A stretch of 64,000 nucleotides of DNA from JANNBN01 sp031430595 (lineage in GTDB: Bacteria; Actinomycetota; Acidimicrobiia; Acidimicrobiales; JANYDT01): contig JANPBU010000002.1 in the NCBI GenBank assembly GCA_031430595.1, positions 62,001-126,000 of the forward strand, read 5' to 3'. Position numbers and translations under genes: made by a program. Below are positions 42,891-50,980 of this stretch, in pieces. The notes below the pieces were generated by a model. That model was given only the letters and a program-made list of their open reading frames with translations. It had not been told where the DNA came from and did not search any database. Within the stretch, counting starts at the first letter, position 1. Every line of letters starts with the position of its first letter.

Positions 42891-44092
42891 GTGGGAGTCG
42901 GCTGGCTGAACCCCCTGATTTAGCCGATTTCGTTGGAAGCTTCGGTGACCGTTTACGACAGGCCGGGGTTCCTACGACTCCAGCTTCATGTGGCCGATTC
43001 GCAGTTGCGCTGCAACTCGGTCAGCCGCAACGAGTGACCGAGCTGTATTGGTTGGCCAGGGTCACATTGGTGTTCGATCGACTTCATGTCGAGGCCTTCG
43101 ATCGAACCTTCAACCACGTGTTCGGTGGCATGTTTGATGCCTTCGATACCGATCGAAACCCAAATGTTCCTTCGTCGTTAAGACCCTCATCGCAACCGCC
43201 GCCTGGGTTGCCCAAGCGTCGATCGAACGACATTGCTGAGCAACTAAAATCACCCGGTGGGTCACTTTCCGGTGCGACGACCTCAAACGACGCTGCAATA
43301 TTGGAAGCTGAAGATGGGGTACTCAACGCAACCAGCGCACAAGAGCGGCTACGCGATCAGCCATTTGATACGTGCACAGAACAAGAACTAGCCCACCTAC
43401 AAATGTTGCTCGCCCATTTTCGCATTTCACCGCCTCAGCGGCGAAGCTATCGAACTAACATTCGCAGATCAGGCAATGAACTGGACCTACGGGCAACGCT
43501 TCAATCGGCACGCCGTACCGGCGGTGACCCAGTCCATCGTATTCACCGCAAGCCTAGAAAGCGGATGCGACGAATTGTTTTACTGGCTGACGTTTCTGGG
43601 TCGATGGAACCCTACGCAAGAGCGTATCTGTACTTACTTCACGGTGCGGTTCGCACGGTGGGGGCCGAAGCATTCGTTTTCGCAACGGGTCTTCATCGAC
43701 TTACCAAACCTCTCGCCCTCGCCCACCCAGAGCACGCTTTACGTAAAGCAATGGCCGCGACCCCTGATTGGTCGGGTGGAACGCGAATTGGTGAAGCGTT
43801 GCGCACCTTTAACGATCAACACGCACGGCGAGGGTTGGGTCGTGGCTCGATAGTCGTCATCGTGTCGGACGGCTGGGAAAGTGGCGACGCGAGCCTGTTG
43901 GCTCGCGAGGTTGAGCGGCTCTCACGATTGGCTTACAAGATCATTTGGGTAAATCCCCGAAAACAGCACGATTCATATCGGCCACTCGTGGGAGGCATGG
44001 TTGCAGTGATGCCCTGGATTGACGTGTTGGTCAGCGGGCATTCAGTCAACGCCCTCGACGAGGTGATTGATGCCATTCGAGGGCAAGTGTGA
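42887..44092 (+). CDS. coxE: vWA-domain protein, CO dehydrogenase maturation partner
   Basis: This 401-residue protein has a helical N-terminal half (FVGSFGDRLRQAGVPTTPAS) and a C-terminal vWA domain with MIDAS motif LADVSGSMEPYAR near residue 235, threonine in SGGTRIGEAL and VSDGWESGD. CoxE works with the CoxD ATPase in assembling the CO dehydrogenase copper site. It starts at GTG in the GTGA overlap with coxD. A 17-bp tandem duplication spans its stop codon. Confidence 0.92.
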   Translation: MSGSRLAEPPDLADFVGSFGDRLRQAGVPTTPASCGRFAVALQLGQPQRVTELYWLARVTLVFDRLHVEAFDRTFNHVFGGMFDAFDTDRNPNVPSSLRPSSQPPPGLPKRRSNDIAEQLKSPGGSLSGATTSNDAAILEAEDGVLNATSAQERLRDQPFDTCTEQELAHLQMLLAHFRISPPQRRSYRTNIRRSGNELDLRATLQSARRTGGDPVHRIHRKPRKRMRRIVLLADVSGSMEPYARAYLYLLHGAVRTVGAEAFVFATGLHRLTKPLALAHPEHALRKAMAATPDWSGGTRIGEALRTFNDQHARRGLGRGSIVVIVSDGWESGDASLLAREVERLSRLAYKIIWVNPRKQHDSYRPLVGGMVAVMPWIDVLVSGHSVNALDEVIDAIRGQV

Positions 44093-44120
44093 CCAATGGC
44101 TGAGTGTGACCAATGGCTGT
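44087..44120. repeat. 17-bp tandem duplication across the coxE stop
   Basis: Two adjacent units, GTGTGACCAATGGCTGA and GTGTGACCAATGGCTGT, differ at one base. The first contains the coxE stop codon, so the duplication left the protein unchanged. Confidence 0.9.
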
Positions 44121-44177
44121 CGAGTGCGGGGCGGGTAGGGGTGCCAAAAGGGGTAGACCTTCAGTAAGGAGTTAGTC

Positions 44178-44927
44178 ATGTCAGTTACTGATGTTGAACC
44201 ACACGTAGTCGTACCGGTTGAGGTTGGTCCAATCACCCTCGGCGTCGTCGCCACACCGCCGTTCGGTACCATGGGCACACTGTCGAGCACAGAGTTACGA
44301 GAGCAACAGCTCACAACCCTGGCGGCTAAGCGACGTTCCTACAGTCTCGGTGCGAAGCTGTTGTTTAGGTCGCTTGACCTTGTATACGGCAAGGGTCGCA
44401 ACTTGGAGAAGTTTCGGGTTCTCGAATTGGTGGCCCGGGTTCCGTACCAAGCCTGGGAACATGTCGCCTATGTTGCGGTCACTCACAAGGCCAGCGAACC
44501 CGATTTTGCCGGCCGGGTTTTTACGCAGGTTCGAGCGGCGCGACGCGAACAAGACAACGAGCAGTGGCACCTGTTGATCTTGGAAGAACTCACCGCACAA
44601 CGGCCCCGTCGTTACGGATGGTTACGTACGATTCTGTTTCCGCAGATATTGGCGTTGGTCTACTACCAAGTGTCGTTTCTCCTTTACGCGCTCAGACCAG
44701 ACTGGAGTTACCGGTTGAATGCTGACTTCGAAGACCACGCTGAACACGAATACGCGACGTTGGTTCAAGAAAATCCCGATTTTGAATCAGTTCCTTTCGT
44801 CAGCCAGTTCACCGAAACCTACGGAGCGTTCGCGTCACTCGCAGATCTGTTCCGCCAAATCGGCTTCGACGAACGGGTACACAAGCTCGAAAGTATCGCC
44901 CGTATGAAGACACCGAGGTTCGCCTAA
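44178..44927 (+). CDS. alternative-oxidase-like diiron membrane protein
   Basis: This 249-residue protein has the four diiron motifs of alternative oxidase in order: VLELVARVP (E83), NEQWHLL (E128, H131), DFEDHAEHEY (E185) and DERVHKL (E232, H235). The ligand spacings (45, 57 and 47) are close to those known for trypanosomal alternative oxidase (39, 51, 53). A hydrophobic hairpin lies at ~150-180 (TILFPQILALVYYQVSFLLY). Such enzymes take electrons from quinol to oxygen without pumping protons. A strong AAGGAG site precedes the ATG. It directly follows the cox operon by 85 bp. Confidence 0.75.
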   Translation: MSVTDVEPHVVVPVEVGPITLGVVATPPFGTMGTLSSTELREQQLTTLAAKRRSYSLGAKLLFRSLDLVYGKGRNLEKFRVLELVARVPYQAWEHVAYVAVTHKASEPDFAGRVFTQVRAARREQDNEQWHLLILEELTAQRPRRYGWLRTILFPQILALVYYQVSFLLYALRPDWSYRLNADFEDHAEHEYATLVQENPDFESVPFVSQFTETYGAFASLADLFRQIGFDERVHKLESIARMKTPRFA

Positions 44928-45020
44928 ATTCCGCACTTTTCTTTACTTTTGGGAACTTGCTGCCGATGAAACGACGTCATACCGTGTAGTTCCCCCAAAC
45001 CTCATTGAAAGATTCGTGCC

Positions 45021-45632
45021 ATGTCTGAAGGTTTTTCTGCTCTTGAACGCACCATCCTGAAGGGAAAGGGGTTGTCTGACGAGCAAATCGCCGAATTCGT
45101 TGCGGTTGGTATTGGCTCACGAACCGACTTCACCACTGTCGGAGACACTCAGACCCTGCAAGAAGTGATGCCAGCGCTGAGTTTCGAAGTGGCCGACAAG
45201 GTGATGGCCTGGGCGTTGGGCCGGGCAGAATTCAATGCTGCGGCAGCTACGGTTGGCGCAGCAGCCGGTGCCGCTGTACTGCCAGCGGGAATGGTTGGCC
45301 ATGGCGGCAAGATCGTGCTCGACACTTCAGATGCGGTGTACTGCGTATCGTGTCAAGCGAAGCAACCCAAAGACTATTCAAGTGGTGACCTGTGCGTGAG
45401 TTGCGGCCGTCAAGCCGAACCAACAGAGGCTTGCTACTGGTGTGCTTCGAGTGGCCCTGGGAAATTCTGTCGAAGCTGTGGTGCGACGTTTGTTCCAACC
45501 GCCGAACTCGAACTCGCGATCATGCTTCGCCGTGACGGTATTGCAAAAGACGATATTCCGAAGAAGTTGATTGATATGTCTGCAGACGATAAAAACGCTT
45601 TGTGGGGTCGAGTTCGTCACGCTCGCGGCTAA
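45021..45632 (+). CDS. double zinc-ribbon protein (partner of the following gene)
   Basis: This 203-residue protein has an N-terminal helical region (residues 5-66), an alanine/glycine linker (70-95), then eight cysteines in four CxxC pairs (C108/111, C125/128, C138/141, C150/153; e.g. CVSCQAKQP, CGRQAEPTEACYWC, FCRSCG). A 40-residue helical tail follows (AIMLRRDGIAKDDIPKKLID). Two zinc ribbons are expected. The cysteine spacing nearly duplicates that at the start of the next protein. No family name is known to me and no signal peptide is seen. Confidence 0.75.
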   Translation: MSEGFSALERTILKGKGLSDEQIAEFVAVGIGSRTDFTTVGDTQTLQEVMPALSFEVADKVMAWALGRAEFNAAAATVGAAAGAAVLPAGMVGHGGKIVLDTSDAVYCVSCQAKQPKDYSSGDLCVSCGRQAEPTEACYWCASSGPGKFCRSCGATFVPTAELELAIMLRRDGIAKDDIPKKLIDMSADDKNALWGRVRHARG

Positions 45633-45651
45633 GTCAAGGTAACGGTCCGAC

Positions 45652-47562
45652 GTGAGAGCGGTATGCGAGTCATGTAGCGCTGTCCAGCCTGCCGATTGGA
45701 AAGCTGGTGACTTCTGTTCGACCTGTGGTTCCGTTGCTCGACGCGAGCGACGTTGTCACTGGTGCGTGATCTACACCCCCGATGGTCGATTCTGTCGATC
45801 ATGTGGTGGCGAAACGGTTATCGATGAATGGTTCGGGGCAGCTCGAATGCTCAAGGCCGCTGGTGTCGATCAACTCAGTATCGGTGAACGACTGAAGTCG
45901 TTTGACGCGGACCATATTGAACACCTCAGTCGGCTGTATCAAAAACAGGCGGCTGTCGTTGCTCGACATGTTGATGAATTGAGGTTTGTTGAAAACCATC
46001 TTCTCGGAACCGGTTGGAGTGATGAACTTGACGACAGATTAACGGCCGAGCTTCCACTTGACGATGCAGGCCTGGCCCGGATGCAGTCACCAGTCGACCA
46101 TTCGATTGTTGCTGCAGATGTAATCCGTGCACGTACCAAGTCGCCCTTCGCGATCACCTCGATGCTTGCTGCGTTGGTGCTCATTCGAAACGGATGGATG
46201 TCGAACTTCGATGAGGTTGAGATCGGATTGCAGGCGCTTGGTCATGGCGATGTGAAAACAGCTGACGAGGGGGCCCTTGCCTTTGGGTCGTGGCGTGCGT
46301 TACATCTGCCGATGGCCCTGCTGCCTACCCAGCAACTCATTGGTGCGCTTATTGATTGCACAAGGAAGGACGATGCTGCGATCGCATTGCGGCTGATTGG
46401 CGAAGACGATGAAGTAGACCCGGCACTTGGCGCATCGACCGACCCCGACCGAGCCTTTTCGGCTGCCCTCGCCTTGCAACAACCCGAACCACTTCGGGCT
46501 GCGCTTGGTTACCCCGACCGGCGGTACGCCGCGGCCAAGGCGTTGGCAAAGGGAGGCTTTGGCAGCCTGCTTCGCGAAGTGTTGCTTGACCTCGACGATG
46601 ACGATCAACTCGAAGCCGTGCTCGGTGCGCTGCGGCGTCATAAGCAGGCGTTCCCGGAACTGAATGCGACGCTTTGGAAACTCACAACGGGTCACACCCG
46701 ATCGGTGCGAGACAGCGCCACCTTTCTCTTAGGTCTTGAAAACCGTGAGGGTGATTCGACAGCCCTCATAACGCTTGACTCCGATGATGAGCGCGCCATC
46801 TCAGCTGCGCTCGATCGCGCATCGGGTGAACCGCTTGAACTAGAGCGTTTGGCTCGCTGGCTCATTTCGCGTCAAAAATTTACACTTGATCAAACTGGGG
46901 TTCGTGATGCGGTCCTGACCGGCGGCCTGCCGCTCGATCTCATTCCTTCTTCGATCGAATCGTCGGTTGGTAGTGAACACCATGTCCAACTGCTCAAAGT
47001 GGCCGGTGAACAACTCGTTGCAACAAACGCTGAATCGCTTCATCGGTTTTTGCTTCACACAACCTGGCAGCACCTGCCATTGGTGGTGCGGTCTGAAGCG
47101 TGGTCTTGCCTAGTCGGTTGGTATGGCCAAACCGACTATCCAACAGGCGGACCACTCGTCCTCGACGATTCGATCATTCGCGAGTTTTTTGGTGACGTTG
47201 ACCAGTTCGTTGACCGATTTGTAGAAACAACCAGGGTTGTTGGCTTGGAGGAAGTTCACTCGCTTTGTGACATGATTGATTTACTGCTTCGGTACTCGCC
47301 ACCTGAAGGTATACGTACGCTTATTAATCAAAAAGCATTGTTCAAACGATTTCTCGATGGCGTTAATCAATTACTCGGAGACGAGTTGCTTCCCTTGCAG
47401 TTGAGGGTGTCGGCGATTCGCTTCTTGGAAACGGTGGCAAATGTCGAGCCAGATTTGGCATCGAACATGCTGGGTTTCCTCGATCATATGGAAGCAACGT
47501 TTGCAGGGTCGCCGATGGAGTTCGAATGTGCCGCTGCCGCGAGCCGAATCAGAGACGAATGA
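45652..47562 (+). CDS. double zinc-ribbon protein with long helical-repeat domain
   Basis: This 636-residue protein starts at a GTG 20 bp after the previous gene. Residues 5-51 hold four CxxC pairs (C5/8, C22/25, C35/38, C48/51) and a helical tail (AARMLKAAGVDQLSIGERLK) matching the module that ends the preceding protein. Residues ~120-636 are almost wholly helical and HEAT-like (AFSAALALQQPEPLRAALGY, RRYAAAKALAKGGFGSLLRE). There are no enzyme motifs, so it is probably a scaffold or adaptor. The two genes share a module and presumably a function, which is unknown. Confidence 0.75.
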   Translation: MRAVCESCSAVQPADWKAGDFCSTCGSVARRERRCHWCVIYTPDGRFCRSCGGETVIDEWFGAARMLKAAGVDQLSIGERLKSFDADHIEHLSRLYQKQAAVVARHVDELRFVENHLLGTGWSDELDDRLTAELPLDDAGLARMQSPVDHSIVAADVIRARTKSPFAITSMLAALVLIRNGWMSNFDEVEIGLQALGHGDVKTADEGALAFGSWRALHLPMALLPTQQLIGALIDCTRKDDAAIALRLIGEDDEVDPALGASTDPDRAFSAALALQQPEPLRAALGYPDRRYAAAKALAKGGFGSLLREVLLDLDDDDQLEAVLGALRRHKQAFPELNATLWKLTTGHTRSVRDSATFLLGLENREGDSTALITLDSDDERAISAALDRASGEPLELERLARWLISRQKFTLDQTGVRDAVLTGGLPLDLIPSSIESSVGSEHHVQLLKVAGEQLVATNAESLHRFLLHTTWQHLPLVVRSEAWSCLVGWYGQTDYPTGGPLVLDDSIIREFFGDVDQFVDRFVETTRVVGLEEVHSLCDMIDLLLRYSPPEGIRTLINQKALFKRFLDGVNQLLGDELLPLQLRVSAIRFLETVANVEPDLASNMLGFLDHMEATFAGSPMEFECAAAASRIRDE

Positions 47563-47851
47563 GCATTGCGCCACCGATGACAAGAAGTACGCCGAGCATT
47601 TGACCGAGCGAAAGTCGATCACCCATGAGGAAGGTGCCGATGGTGATGGTGATGACCGCCTCAATTCCCAACCCAACCACAACGGTCGTCGACACGTTGG
47701 TTCCCGTTACTGCCTTCGCCAGGAAGGCCGACCCGAGAACAAACGACAACGCCACGATCATTGTAGGAATGAGACGGGTGAAACCTTGCGAAGCCTTCAT
47801 GAAGGCTGTTCCGATGCTGAATGCGAGCGATCCGCCAATGATGAGTCCCAT
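47549..47851 (-). CDS. SMR-family-like small membrane protein lacking the key glutamate
   Basis: From the ATG at 47851 this is 100 residues with four helices. It aligns with small multidrug resistance proteins (IGTAFMKASQGFTRLIPT, GLGIEAVITITIGTFL, GDRLSLGQMLGVLLVIGGA). The membrane glutamate that couples proton and substrate in EmrE (AEVIGT) is replaced by phenylalanine (AFSIGT), and the AIW loop is VVV. It is thus unlikely to be a proton-coupled drug exporter. It ends 14 bp inside the convergent helical-repeat gene. Confidence 0.75.
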   Translation of the reverse strand: MGLIIGGSLAFSIGTAFMKASQGFTRLIPTMIVALSFVLGSAFLAKAVTGTNVSTTVVVGLGIEAVITITIGTFLMGDRLSLGQMLGVLLVIGGAMLIRL

Positions 47852-47935
47852 ACCGTCCGTCCCTAAGTGTTTGTTTCCTGCCAGCGACCGTACGACACTC
47901 ATGAGGCGCGAAGCACTCGTGGTAATACCAGTTCT

Positions 47936-48544
47936 TTACATTTTCTGTTTGGTTAAGCCAGCTGCGAGAGCGTCGATCATCACGGTGAAGGTTCGGTCTG
48001 AGAGTAACTTGCGTTCAGGTTCGGGTTGGTCAGTATGGCCACCTACAAGGTCAAGCGAAACCAGGCCATGTACACACGACCACATTGTCAGTGCGACGGC
48101 ATCATGGTCGGACGAATTCAATTCCCCTTTGGCCGCAGAGTCACGAACGGCACCCAGTAATGCTTCGTACGACCTTGCCGCAGCAACGATCGACTCATCA
48201 CTCGGCGAAAACCCCGGGATTACCTTCATGAACATCAACTGGTACTGCATGGGGTGCGCCATAGACCAGGCTCGGTACGCCATCGCCTGCCCCTTCGCCT
48301 TGGCCAATGGTGCGGTTGCTAGTTTTGCTGTTTCAAGTGCTTCGGTAAACGACTCAAACGCGTTGCGCCAAATGGTGTCGACCAACCCGTCTTTGCCGCC
48401 GAACCATGTGTATACCCCGATGGTTGAACAGCCGGCAACGGCAGCAATTCGCCGCACCGTCATGGCTTGGTGGCCTTCGGTCGTCAATATCTTCAACCCA
48501 GCTTCGAGGATTGCAGCTTGAGTTGCTGAAGAATCGCTTGACAT
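47936..48544 (-). CDS. TetR-family regulator divergent from the carotenoid oxygenase
   Basis: This 202-residue protein has an N-terminal TetR DNA-binding domain (AILEAGLKILTTEGHQAMTV, IAAVAGCSTIGVYTWFGGKD) and a helical ligand domain with the WSCVHGLVSLDLVGG segment of the WHG/TetR_C family. It shares a 60-bp gap with the divergent carotenoid oxygenase gene. That gap is filled with GTTAT/ATAAC palindromes, so it most likely represses both. The inducer may be the oxygenase substrate or product (inference). Confidence 0.9.
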   Translation of the reverse strand: MSSDSSATQAAILEAGLKILTTEGHQAMTVRRIAAVAGCSTIGVYTWFGGKDGLVDTIWRNAFESFTEALETAKLATAPLAKAKGQAMAYRAWSMAHPMQYQLMFMKVIPGFSPSDESIVAAARSYEALLGAVRDSAAKGELNSSDHDAVALTMWSCVHGLVSLDLVGGHTDQPEPERKLLSDRTFTVMIDALAAGLTKQKM

Positions 48545-48564
48545 ATGGCTGCGAATATTACACT

Positions 48565-48590
48565 GTTATACTGCATAACGACGTTATAAC
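48565..48590. promoter_or_regulatory. operator palindromes for the TetR regulator
   Basis: Four half-sites alternate: GTTAT (48565), ATAAC (48575), CGTTAT (48582) and ATAAC (48586). ATAACG-A-CGTTAT (48575-48587) is a perfect 13-bp dyad, and GTTATAAC (48583-48590) is a perfect 8-bp palindrome. The block ends 15 bp before the oxygenase ATG, just upstream of its GGAGG ribosome site. Confidence 0.75.
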
Positions 48591-48604
48591 CACCGGAGGT
48601 TCGC

Positions 48605-49960
48605 ATGAACGTGTATTTATCTGAAAACTTTGCACCGATCGCTGAAGAAACAACAGCCTTCGACCTTGAGGTAGTTGGCGAGTTACCCGTTGAGTTGAGC
48701 GGCCGCTACCTTCGCAACGGGCCAAACCCCATGTCTGAAGAAAACCCAGATACGTACCACTGGTTCCTGGGCGACGGTATGGTGCATGGTCTTCGATTGC
48801 AGACCGGGAAAGCCGAGTGGTATCGAAGTCGTTATGTTGGCTCAGCAGCAACCGACAAGGCGCTCGGGCGTTCAACCACCGGGCCGAACTGGTCGGGCAA
48901 TCCAACCGGACCAAACACCAACGTAGGTGGCTTCGCCGGACGCACCTGGGCGATGGTTGAAGCAGGCGGAACCCCCGTTGAACTGTCGTACGAACTCGAT
49001 ACCGTTGGGCGAAACGACTTTTTCGGAACGCTCCCGGGCGCGTTCACCGCTCACCCGAAGGTTGACCCATTCACTGGCGAAATGCACGCAATGGTGTATG
49101 CCCCCAGCCAGTGGTTTGATCACACCCAATATGTGGTTGTTGGTACCGATGGTCGAGTTCGAAAAACTGTTGACGTGCCTATGGGCATGTCGATGCTGCA
49201 CGATATGTCACTGACGGAACGCTTTGCGATTGTGTTTGATTTCCCTGTCACCGCAAATCTTGATTTGGCCTTCGCCGGTGACCGGTTTCCGTTGAGGTGG
49301 AACCCTGATTACGGTTCCCGGGTGGGCCTACTTCCTCGTGAGGGTTGTGCTGAAGACATCATTTGGGTTGAAGGGCCGATTTGCTATGCGTTCCATCCTT
49401 TGAATGCTTACGACACTACCGATGGAAATATCGTGATTGATCTGTGTGTATACGACTCCATTTTTAAAAATGATGTGAAGGGCCCATTCGGTGACTCACT
49501 TCCAAAGCTCGAACGTTGGGTGATCAACCCGGTCGCACGCACAACATCGGTGACGGTCATCGATGAATCACCGCAAGAGTTTCCCCGCCACGCGCATTCG
49601 GTCGGAACCCGTGAGCACCGATACGGCTATGTTGCCAGTGTCGGAGCCAACAGCCTCGGCGCAACGATTAAGCACGATCTCAAAACCGGTGAACGAACCA
49701 GTTACGACTGGGGCGTTGGACGCGGCGCTGGCGAAGCCGTCTTTGTCGCCCGAAAAAACGATGGCGCCGGGCCAAGCGCTGAAGATGACGGCTGGCTGAT
49801 GGCTTTCACCCATGCCCAAGACGGATCATCGACGAGTTTTGTCGTGCTTGATGCCCAAGATGTGTTGCGCGGACCGGTCGCCGAAGTCAAGATTCCGGTA
49901 CGGGTTCCTTACGGATTTCACGGAAACTGGGTTAGCGACAACTCCGTTCCGCCCGAATGA
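48605..49960 (+). CDS. carotenoid cleavage oxygenase/lignostilbene dioxygenase family protein
   Basis: This 451-residue protein has the seven-bladed propeller features of the CCD/RPE65 family. LSGRYLRNGPNP and HWFLGDGMVHGL lie at the N-terminus. The four iron-ligand histidines plausibly lie in TAHPKVDP, MLHDMSLT, YAFHPLNAYD and the terminal YGFHGNWV. Members cleave carotenoids, apocarotenoids or stilbenes with oxygen and Fe(II). GGAGG precedes the ATG. Control by the divergent TetR suggests an inducible catabolic role. Confidence 0.92.
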   Translation: MNVYLSENFAPIAEETTAFDLEVVGELPVELSGRYLRNGPNPMSEENPDTYHWFLGDGMVHGLRLQTGKAEWYRSRYVGSAATDKALGRSTTGPNWSGNPTGPNTNVGGFAGRTWAMVEAGGTPVELSYELDTVGRNDFFGTLPGAFTAHPKVDPFTGEMHAMVYAPSQWFDHTQYVVVGTDGRVRKTVDVPMGMSMLHDMSLTERFAIVFDFPVTANLDLAFAGDRFPLRWNPDYGSRVGLLPREGCAEDIIWVEGPICYAFHPLNAYDTTDGNIVIDLCVYDSIFKNDVKGPFGDSLPKLERWVINPVARTTSVTVIDESPQEFPRHAHSVGTREHRYGYVASVGANSLGATIKHDLKTGERTSYDWGVGRGAGEAVFVARKNDGAGPSAEDDGWLMAFTHAQDGSSTSFVVLDAQDVLRGPVAEVKIPVRVPYGFHGNWVSDNSVPPE

Positions 49961-49996
49961 CCCTTCCGAGTCAGAAGTATGGGGCAGAATAACTAG

Positions 49997-50980
49997 ATGA
50001 GCGACGTAACCCAGGGTCCTGGTTGGTGGATGGCAAGCGACGGCAAGTGGTATCCGCCTGAAACTGCACCGGGTTGGACTGCTGCTGCACCCACGTTCCC
50101 TGCTTCGGCCCCGGCTGGTTTTCCCATGCCGGGAACACCCGACGCGGGGGTTCAAGCAGACGTTGCACCATCGCAGTTCCCGACTCCAAGCGCGCCGTCG
50201 ATGCCAACGCCGGAGATGCCTACCCCGGCGACCCCATCTATGCCATCCATGCCTGCGCCGTCGTATGCGCCGCCTGCATTCGGATCACCTCCAGTGATGC
50301 CGGCCCCGTCCTACGCACCACCCGCTGCCCCTGGCTTTCCGCCTCCCGGGTTTCCGGCGGCTGGCCCAGGGTTTCCGCAAGCCAGCCCGGGGTTTCCGCA
50401 AACCCCCGGTTTCCCGGTGACCGGTCCGGGTTATGCGCCTGGTTTCCCCGGTGGGCCCGTTAAGCAGTCGAACGGCCCGGCGATTGGTGCACTCATTCTG
50501 GGTATCCTCGCCATATTGACCGGTTGGATTTTCATCGGGGCAGCGTTCGGTGTTGTTGGTCTTATTCTCGGGTTCCTCGGGCTCAAGAAATCCAAGTCGA
50601 TTGGCGCTGGCAAGGGAATGTCGATCGCTGGAATCGTGCTGTCGATTCTTGGCATCCTGAGCGCTGTCGCAGTGGGCGTGTTGATCAAGAAGGTGGTTGA
50701 CAAGGTCGACGTTGCAGACCCGAACACCTACTCAATTTCAACGACTTCATGTTCTGTGATTGGAGATCAATTGACGGCTGCAGGAGAAATCACCAACAAG
50801 ACAACCGAAGGAAAAACGTTCATCGTGCTTATTCAGGCTGGTTCGACAAGCGCTCAATCGTTTGTCACAACAGACCCAAATCAGACGGTTCCCTGGTCAA
50901 TAGACCAACCCGTCACCGGTGCAACAGCGTGCGGCGAAACGTCAGTCCGTAACTTTTTCAACATCGACTTAAACAGCTAG
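49997..50980 (+). CDS. DUF4190 membrane protein with N-terminal GWW module
   Basis: This 327-residue protein begins with TQGPGWWMASDGKWYPPE, a module repeated in many Acidimicrobiia membrane proteins. A proline-rich, degenerate-repeat linker follows (residues ~30-155, e.g. GFPQASPGFPQTPGFPVTGP), then a DUF4190 two-helix region (LILGILAILTGWIFIG, GMSIAGIVLSILGILS). A C-terminal extracytoplasmic beta domain follows (SCSVIGDQLTAAGEITNKTT). The function is unknown. It ends 12 bp inside the convergent MFS gene. Confidence 0.8.
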   Translation: MSDVTQGPGWWMASDGKWYPPETAPGWTAAAPTFPASAPAGFPMPGTPDAGVQADVAPSQFPTPSAPSMPTPEMPTPATPSMPSMPAPSYAPPAFGSPPVMPAPSYAPPAAPGFPPPGFPAAGPGFPQASPGFPQTPGFPVTGPGYAPGFPGGPVKQSNGPAIGALILGILAILTGWIFIGAAFGVVGLILGFLGLKKSKSIGAGKGMSIAGIVLSILGILSAVAVGVLIKKVVDKVDVADPNTYSISTTSCSVIGDQLTAAGEITNKTTEGKTFIVLIQAGSTSAQSFVTTDPNQTVPWSIDQPVTGATACGETSVRNFFNIDLNS

